Shown here: positions 57,992-64,000 of the stretch, piece after piece
Layout of the letters: each line of letters begins with the position of its first letter
How positions within the stretch are numbered: position 1 is the first letter of the stretch
Source of the DNA: Pohlia nutans
Taxonomy: Eukaryota > Streptophyta > Bryopsida > Bryales > Mniaceae
Reading direction: 5' to 3'
Length of the DNA: 64,000 bases
Assembly: GCA_022496805.1 (NCBI GenBank)
Contig: CM040085.1
Coordinates: 22,721,811-22,785,810 of the forward strand
Made by a program: the position numbers and the translations under genes
The notes under the pieces: generated by a model
The model's input: the letters and a program-made list of their open reading frames with translations, nothing else
What the model was told of the DNA's origin: nothing
Database searches by the model: none

Positions 57992-60900
57992 CTTACCCCG
58001 TTAGAGAAAAAAACAGCCTTGTAGAGGTCCTCCAGAGTTTGACAGTGCGAGGCTACACAATGTAGTGTAGGGGATCTAATGTTGTACACAATTTCTGACA
58101 GGAAAATGTCGCCATCTCATGTGATTTGCTCAAGGTAAGTGAGTTCTAGGTCATGGTGAATATGCACCTTTCTTGTTTATTTTAATGGCCTTGTGACACG
58201 CCTTGATAAAAAAAAAAGCATTGATTTCAAGTACAACAACTTCTCCCTGCCAATGGGAACCGCCTTCCTTGTTCTACCATCATGATTGTCCACATTCACT
58301 TACTTGAGCGAGTATAGGGGATTGTTCATTCCCCTAGCACTTAAGTACACATTTAAATGTAATCGAAGGTCCCCTTTGCGACTTCTAAAGGGACCCTCTA
58401 CTGGGCTCCTTTTTTCCTCTAATGTACACCTACAGTGTTCTATGTAGTGTGGGTTATCAAATAATGTGATGCTTGATTAAAAGAAGTCACAATAATTATA
58501 TTTAAAACCTAAAATGATGTGGGTTTTTTAATTTTTTAATTTTTTAAATGTCTCTAGGTTTATGTTTTTCATTGAACGTTGGTAGACTTGCAAGGGTTTG
58601 TTTTTATTTCATATGTAAAATAGTATGGTTGTTTAATATAACTTTCATAACGTGGGTTTTATTTATGGAAGTGGCTTATGGTAAACAATGTAAATTTCTC
58701 TCAATAATGTGACTCACAATATATAAAATAAACGGTGTAGTAAACACCACTATTATATTGGCTCTTATATTATGTGAGATTTTTACACATAAGATGACAA
58801 AGAAAATCTTTCTTTAGAAGATAGAGAGCCATAGATTATGAATTAAGAGTAAACTCCATACACGAGAGTTTCAAAACCATTGTCATAAAAACTTTTTTAT
58901 TGTCCCTTTTCAATTTTGTAAAAAAACTTTTCATTGGACGAGTAATGAAAGAGAGTGGTACAACCGAAGAGAGCTTCAAAAAGATGAGTGATGTTGTAAA
59001 AATAAAAATAAAAATAAAAACATCTCTATTAGTTTTTATAAGGATTTTTAAATTTAAATTTGTTTATTGTACATTTTGTGGGGAGAATTGTTACGACTCA
59101 AAAACATATTTTTATTAATGGACGAATGGTTAATGAATGAATTTACACTAATACTATTTGGCTATGAACAATGGTGTATAAGGATAGAGGTTGACCATCG
59201 TTAGTTCACATCCTTTGGGGTTTCTCCCAATAATTGTCTCATGTCTTATCACATGCACTAATGTGCATCTAGTCATGAATTCATTTTTTTAGTGATGTTT
59301 GATTGAAAAATTTAATTGTGCATTGTAGAAGGACCGTAACAATTTTCTTTTATTGTGTTTAATCTTTAAAATAAACAAGTGATTTCATTGCATATCGGTA
59401 CTTAGTGTTGTTACTAACATACACTACATTATTTTGGAGGATTTACCAATCACTATTATACAACCTTGCTAATTACTTATAGCATTTGCTAATAAACTAA
59501 TCCTTTAAAAATTTAAAGTATATTCATCTAGTATCTTGAGGTGACCTTTAGAGTATCTTATGTCGTTCCTTGAAACATTCAAGTGCCTTTTTAAAACCAT
59601 GCATTTTCTTTTTAAAAATATTAATGTGACCTTTTAAACATCTCACTGCCCTTTAGAACAATCATGGTGCTTCTTGAAAGAAGTTTAAGACGCATCGTTA
59701 GTATATGTTGAAAACAAGATGAGTGAAACCTCATTCGTGCGAATACAAGTCTTATATCACTCTAGTTAAGCTTTGCACTACACTTGTATGTTATAAAGTT
59801 ATTAGTATTAGTTTGCTTGCATTATTCTACATTGCCCTTGGCATTGTCCAATATTTAACAACACGTATAGCATAGTTCAATGCACTCTCGTGACACATGT
59901 TGCAACCTTAATGTATTAAAGTGACTCGTTCATTGTATTGCTTAATTTTATCCTTACAAGAGATATGGGACAACCCACTTGATTGCAAGAAGTTGACACT
60001 ATTTTGAAAAACAAATTGATTTTTGAGAATCTTTTGATTTTATGGTGATTTTTTAAGAGATTGCAATATGAATCCAAATTCCAATTGTACAGTTCTTGAC
60101 AGGACTCTTATTCACAACTTAGAAAAAAAATCATATTATCGGTCATTTTCACTTTAAACAAATGAATATAGAATCTTTTTATTTTGGGACTTCACAAATT
60201 CACATACAACATTGAATTTGCCCAATCTAAAATGATACAAAAGTCATATAATTGTTCGCAATGTTTTTGCAGAAAGTATGAATATTCTCATATGAAATTT
60301 TTAGGTTTTTCTTTTGCTACATTAAAAGGACCACACTTGAAACCAATTCTCCTAAAATTCTTCACAAGCATCATATTTTTTTTTCAAGTAGAAAGAACAC
60401 TACAATCCAAAGATATGTTTTTAGTATTCTAATGCAAGTTAGAGCTTGTTATGAGTGACATTTTTCATATGACAATTGACCACAAAGCATTTTCCAATGT
60501 TTTTCACAGAAATTCAATATTATTTTTGAATTCTAAAAAATAAATTCAAACAACCTCCAAAACACTCAATTTACTTATGAATCTACCTTAACCTTAAAAC
60601 CTCAAATTAAGCCCTATGGGCTTATTTATGAGAGAATAGTGGAGAGAAAAGTAGATTTTTTAAACTAAAATTGAAATCGATTGTGCTTTGGAAAGGTCAT
60701 GAAAATACGAGGCTAAATTCTGCAAATACGCATGTTTTGGTGAATTACATTCCAAAGAAAGTAGAAAGAACATCGGCAGTGGGAGGAGGAGGGAGGTTGG
60801 GAAGCTTGAGTGTATGGGGATTGGAGTAGCACGAGCGGGATGAAAAGTTGACAAAATGTTAAAACAAAAAAATAAAAAAAACCCGGTTACCAAGGCTGGT

Positions 60901-61860
60901 AGTGAATGGCATTGCATGCGCAAGGCATGCCAGATCCTAGCAGCGAATGCTAGAGCTATTCTCAACCCTCCCTTTTGTTTTTTTTAAAATTTGTTTTAAA
61001 AAATTCAATCCAAAATAGTAAAGCCGCATAGCCGGAATATCACTGGATCTCTTAATTTTAATTTTTGGAGTTGCCAGTGTTCTCTCCAATCACTGTTCAC
61101 ATGGAATTGGATGGATTCTCATTGGTTGTTCAAGTTACTCGCAGGGATTGCTACAAGGGCAACTCTCTAAAAAAACATTTATTCATTTGAGCTCACCGCC
61201 AAGAACCCTCTTGACATTTAAGGATTAAACATAGGATAATAACAATGCAATTTGCCATTACTTGCAAACATGTCGTCTTACTTCCATTACATCGACTTAA
61301 ATAATAACCATTCACATTTTCCTTGCTACTAAAGTCATCTCTTCCAACTACATGTACCTTACATTCAAAATTCAACATCTAATTGTCAAAATAGTTTATT
61401 TTTTAAGATTTTGTTGAGTTCAACGCTTAAATTTCTGAATTACGTTTTAGTTTTAAAATAAATTTTCTTAGTTTTATGAGGGTCATAATTTCCGAGGATT
61501 TTCAAAAAATGTGTAGCGAATTTCCCAAAATTTATGGAACTACCTTCCCTGGAGGCCATATCATACAAATAAATGGATTTTGTAATGTTTAATTTGTAAA
61601 GAAAATGAAAATTTGAATTTCTTTTCTCCAATATATAGTTTTTCAAAATTTAAAAATGTAGAGTTATTTCTGGATTTTTTTTACAAATTTTTCACGTCTC
61701 ATTTAAAAAACAAAAAAAATTACTTACCAAACTGACCCAAACGTACTTAGGGTAAGTATAGTACAGTTCCAGTGACCCACTCTCAAAATTCTGTTCATAA
61801 ATTCCCAGACATGTGGTCATGTGGGCAATGCATCAGCCCAGTAAAAGCGGCCTACAGCGC
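57992..61860. other. Long AT-rich intergenic stretch, nothing recognised
   Basis: No gene-like frame. Degenerate units of CC(T/C)TTTA(A/G)A(A/G)CAT type at about 59530-59680. TTAACCTTAAAACC plus hairpin AAGCCCTATGGGCTT (60588-60625) and CATTTAAGGATTAA (61215-61228) could be worn ends of one TTAA-type element. Confidence 0.35.
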
Positions 61861-61924
61861 AAACGACAAACCAGAACACGACGAACAGAGGTGGATGAAG
61901 AAAAACGGATGAAGTTGCTAAATC

Positions 61925-62548
61925 AGTAGTAAGCGTCTGTGCTGGTTGCTCCGTTTCCGTGTGATCTGTCTCTTCCCTGCGTCGTCTCTGTCGTGTGTGT
62001 TTGGAGGAGCTCGCTCGCTTGCTGAGCTAGGGTCACTCTGTGTTTCTGGCGGCCCTGCATCGCCCCTTTGCGCAATTTTATTCCGCCTCGAATCACTTCT
62101 TAAGGTCGTGCTCCTATTGCCGTTTTTTTCCCCGCACGAATTGGTTACGTATACACAGAGTTCTCCTCGTTTGTTTGCTTTTGGGCTTTTGCGAGTGTCG
62201 TGTCTGTTTCTCTTGCTTTTTTATGCTTGGAATGGATAATTTCTCTCTTCCATTCTTGGATTGCGTTAACATCGGGAGCAGAATACGATTCTTGCTCGAA
62301 ACGAGCGGGCGGTGTATTTTATGTACGTTACGTGGTGGTTTGTAAAGACAATTGCGTTTTGAAGCTGTAGGTTCTGGCTATGGCGTTAGTGTGCCATTGG
62401 AGGAGATTATTATTATTTTTTTCCAGGAGGTTGTGGTGACATCGGGCGCGTCGTTAGGCTCTAGATGCGCTTGTTCGTCTTCTAGGTTTGTGGCTTTGAT
62501 TGACAAGGGTTTGGCGGCTGGAGGTTGGGAGCTATGACGCTCTTAGAG

Positions 62549-62583
<35 letters not shown>

Positions 62584-63008
62584 TGTTCGGGCAGCACGAC
62601 CTTGTCTGTGTTCTTGGATCGGTTCCGGGGATTGCGATGTGGTTTCTTTTTTTCTGACCTAGTCTTTGGCGAAGAAGCATGATGTGGCATGCCAATTTCT
62701 TAAGGCTAATTAGCTGGTACACGGAGGGAATTGTGGCTAAGTCCAGTAATTGTGGCTAATTCCGGGAATTCTGTATTTATGTGTGTGCAGAGGATGCTTT
62801 TTACAATAACCGAAGCTTTCTATTGTTGATTTCTTCAGTTTCTTGAGCATCAGAAGCGTGTCGCGAAGTTGTGAAGGAGGTGCATGGCGGTGGCAGGGAT
62901 TACTCTTCCTTTCTTGAATTAGTCTGAGTTCTTTCAAGTGCTTCCTTCCTATCGGATATACACCGTAGCAGGAATTGAGTTCGTCCCGATGCGGCTTTTG
63001 GACATGTT
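61925..63008 (+). promoter_or_regulatory. Promoter/5' leader region of the last gene
   Basis: GC content rises sharply from about 61840. TC-rich stretches, several GT/AG splice-like sites (acceptors at about 62424 TTTTTTTCCAG and 62790 TGTGTGTGCAG) and a GTC microsatellite suggest a long, probably spliced 5' UTR. ATGs here open only short frames. The exact transcription start was not determined. Confidence 0.4.
62549..62583. repeat. GTC trinucleotide microsatellite
   Basis: About 12 perfect GTC units in the presumed 5' leader of the last gene; length variation there could affect its expression. Confidence 0.9.
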
Positions 63009-64000
63009 ATGATCATAAGTTCAGCGCCAATTCAGGTACATGTTTCACTTTCGTGGTCTTGAGGCGTTTTAAATCTGCTAGAAGCGAGAGACACTTTAAT
63101 ACAAACATGGAGGCCCCTTAATACTTGGTATGCCATGCTCAGAGTGCTTTAAAGAAATTTTTATGTGGTTGCAGGTTTTATCAACTCCAAAGGATTCACG
63201 TGGACTCTGGCGATTTAGCTTTATGTGCATGGTATGACAATTGGTCGTCAACGTTCTTGCAATCGCTTTGGCGCAGAGGTGTGACGTACATCTGGATACC
63301 ATGTTAAAGAAATGCAGGGTTATATTTTGCGACGTCTTTGCAGGTCAGTCCTCGATCCACGAGAAGAGGTTGTCTGGGAATTGATGAGGTTTAGCTTGTC
63401 TGGTCGTTATATGCGCTCGGTAAGTTGGAAGCTTTGGTCATCAGCGATGGTTTGAAGGAGCAACATGTTCTGAATTGTGATACATGTGGACAGGGTATCC
63501 TCTTCTGTAAGGGGGATTGAGTAAACACATGCACAGGGAGATTGATAATATATATGTTCGACAATGTCCTACTTTGCAGGATCTGTAGTACCTCAAAGAA
63601 TTACGTGTGCAACGATCAGCCATCACATTCCAACCTAGAAGGGTAAAGTCAGGCACGACGGCGGCGGTACCTGTCCCGGGTCTTTGGGACGAGGGGGTCA
63701 ATTTCACTGAAAGAGAAAAGGAGAGGGTGTGCTCTCAGGCAGCCAAAACGGGGTCCCTTTGCTGTGTGGCCGCAAGGCCACATGGATCGTCCGGGAATGG
63801 TCACAATTGGTCAAACACAGCGGACAAACCTCGTTGGATCTCAAATGAGGGATATGTGCCTACGTTTTCGAGCTCCCACTTGGATCACTCTCAAGGTGAA
63901 GAGTATCTGGGTACTTCGTCCCGAACGTTTCCTACTCATAGAAGATCTTTGTCCTCAAGCGGTCGGGGGAGTAGAAGCTGGAGGAGGGTAGACGGCTCTA
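63009..64000 (+). CDS. 5' part of an unrecognised gene, runs off the window
   Basis: Tentative model of four exons in compatible phase: 63009-63035 (MIISSAPIQ), 63175-63224, 63344-63419 and 63589-64000, with good acceptors TGGTTGCAG, TCTTTGCAG and donor TCG|GTAAGT. The encoded segments read VLSTPKDSRGLWRF, SVLDPREEVVWELMRFSLSG, ELRVQRSAITFQPRR, VPGLWDEGVNFTEREKERVC, then a Ser/Arg/Gly-rich stretch (RRSLSSSGRGSRSWRR). The last exon is open for over 135 codons. Problems: the exon 4 acceptor is a non-preferred TAG 9 bp after a better CAG that would bring a stop in frame, and a short upstream ATG frame overlaps the start. I do not recognise the protein; the C-terminal part is outside the window. 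Confidence 0.4.

Overview
The window is nuclear DNA of a land plant. It holds a light-harvesting chlorophyll a/b protein gene of the LHCB3 type, GT-AG introns, telo-box promoter motifs and an 11-exon alpha/beta-hydrolase whose splice phases join without a break. About four protein-coding loci in 64 kb of AT-rich sequence point to a large, repeat-rich genome. The LHCB N-terminus and the IHSRWAML wording of helix B look more like bryophytes or seedless vascular plants than angiosperms, but this is a weak inference.

Genes: (1) LHCB3-type antenna protein, minus strand, 3707-5065, 3 exons, 267 aa. (2) A lysine-rich probable nuclear protein of 157 aa, plus strand, 17538-18011, with two telo-boxes and a TATA box. 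(3) A 745-aa acid-lipase-type alpha/beta hydrolase, plus strand, 28086-33764, with visible Ser-Asp-His triad candidates. (4) The 5' part of an unrecognised gene, plus strand, from about 61925 to the window edge. A decayed LINE reverse transcriptase lies at 35345-37640, and a captured coding fragment may lie inside a DNA element at 7497-7805.

Most of the rest is non-autonomous DNA transposons. The dominant group has at least 20 members in about a dozen sequence families (labelled A-F, I-L, N, O here). They all begin and end with TTAA followed by CCC(C/T)TAAA-like inverted termini. Many carry a family-specific short hairpin just inside the terminus, and several abut by sharing a single TTAA. 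TTAA target duplication plus CCC termini is the hallmark of the piggyBac superfamily. A nested insertion at 13581-14883, with a mirror-image empty TTAA site, supports TTAA target use directly. A second group has CACTA termini, usually with 3-bp target duplications (644, 972, 13581, 39448, 40574, 49421 and others). A third has TA-flanked Stowaway/mariner-like termini (10683, 33074, 41484, 49730). A fourth has TTA-flanked Tourist-like termini (16388, 34170).

Layout: 1-3.7 kb, elements; 3.7-5.3, LHCB3; 5.3-17.2, element nests; 17.3-19.1, the small nuclear-protein gene and coding-like debris; 19-28, elements and AT-rich DNA; 28-34, the hydrolase, with transposons in introns 2, 3, 9 and 10 and one in the promoter; 34-38, a Tourist element and the LINE; 38-58, dense nested elements and satellites; 58-61.8, featureless AT-rich DNA; 61.9-64, the start of the last gene. 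No pathway links the genes.
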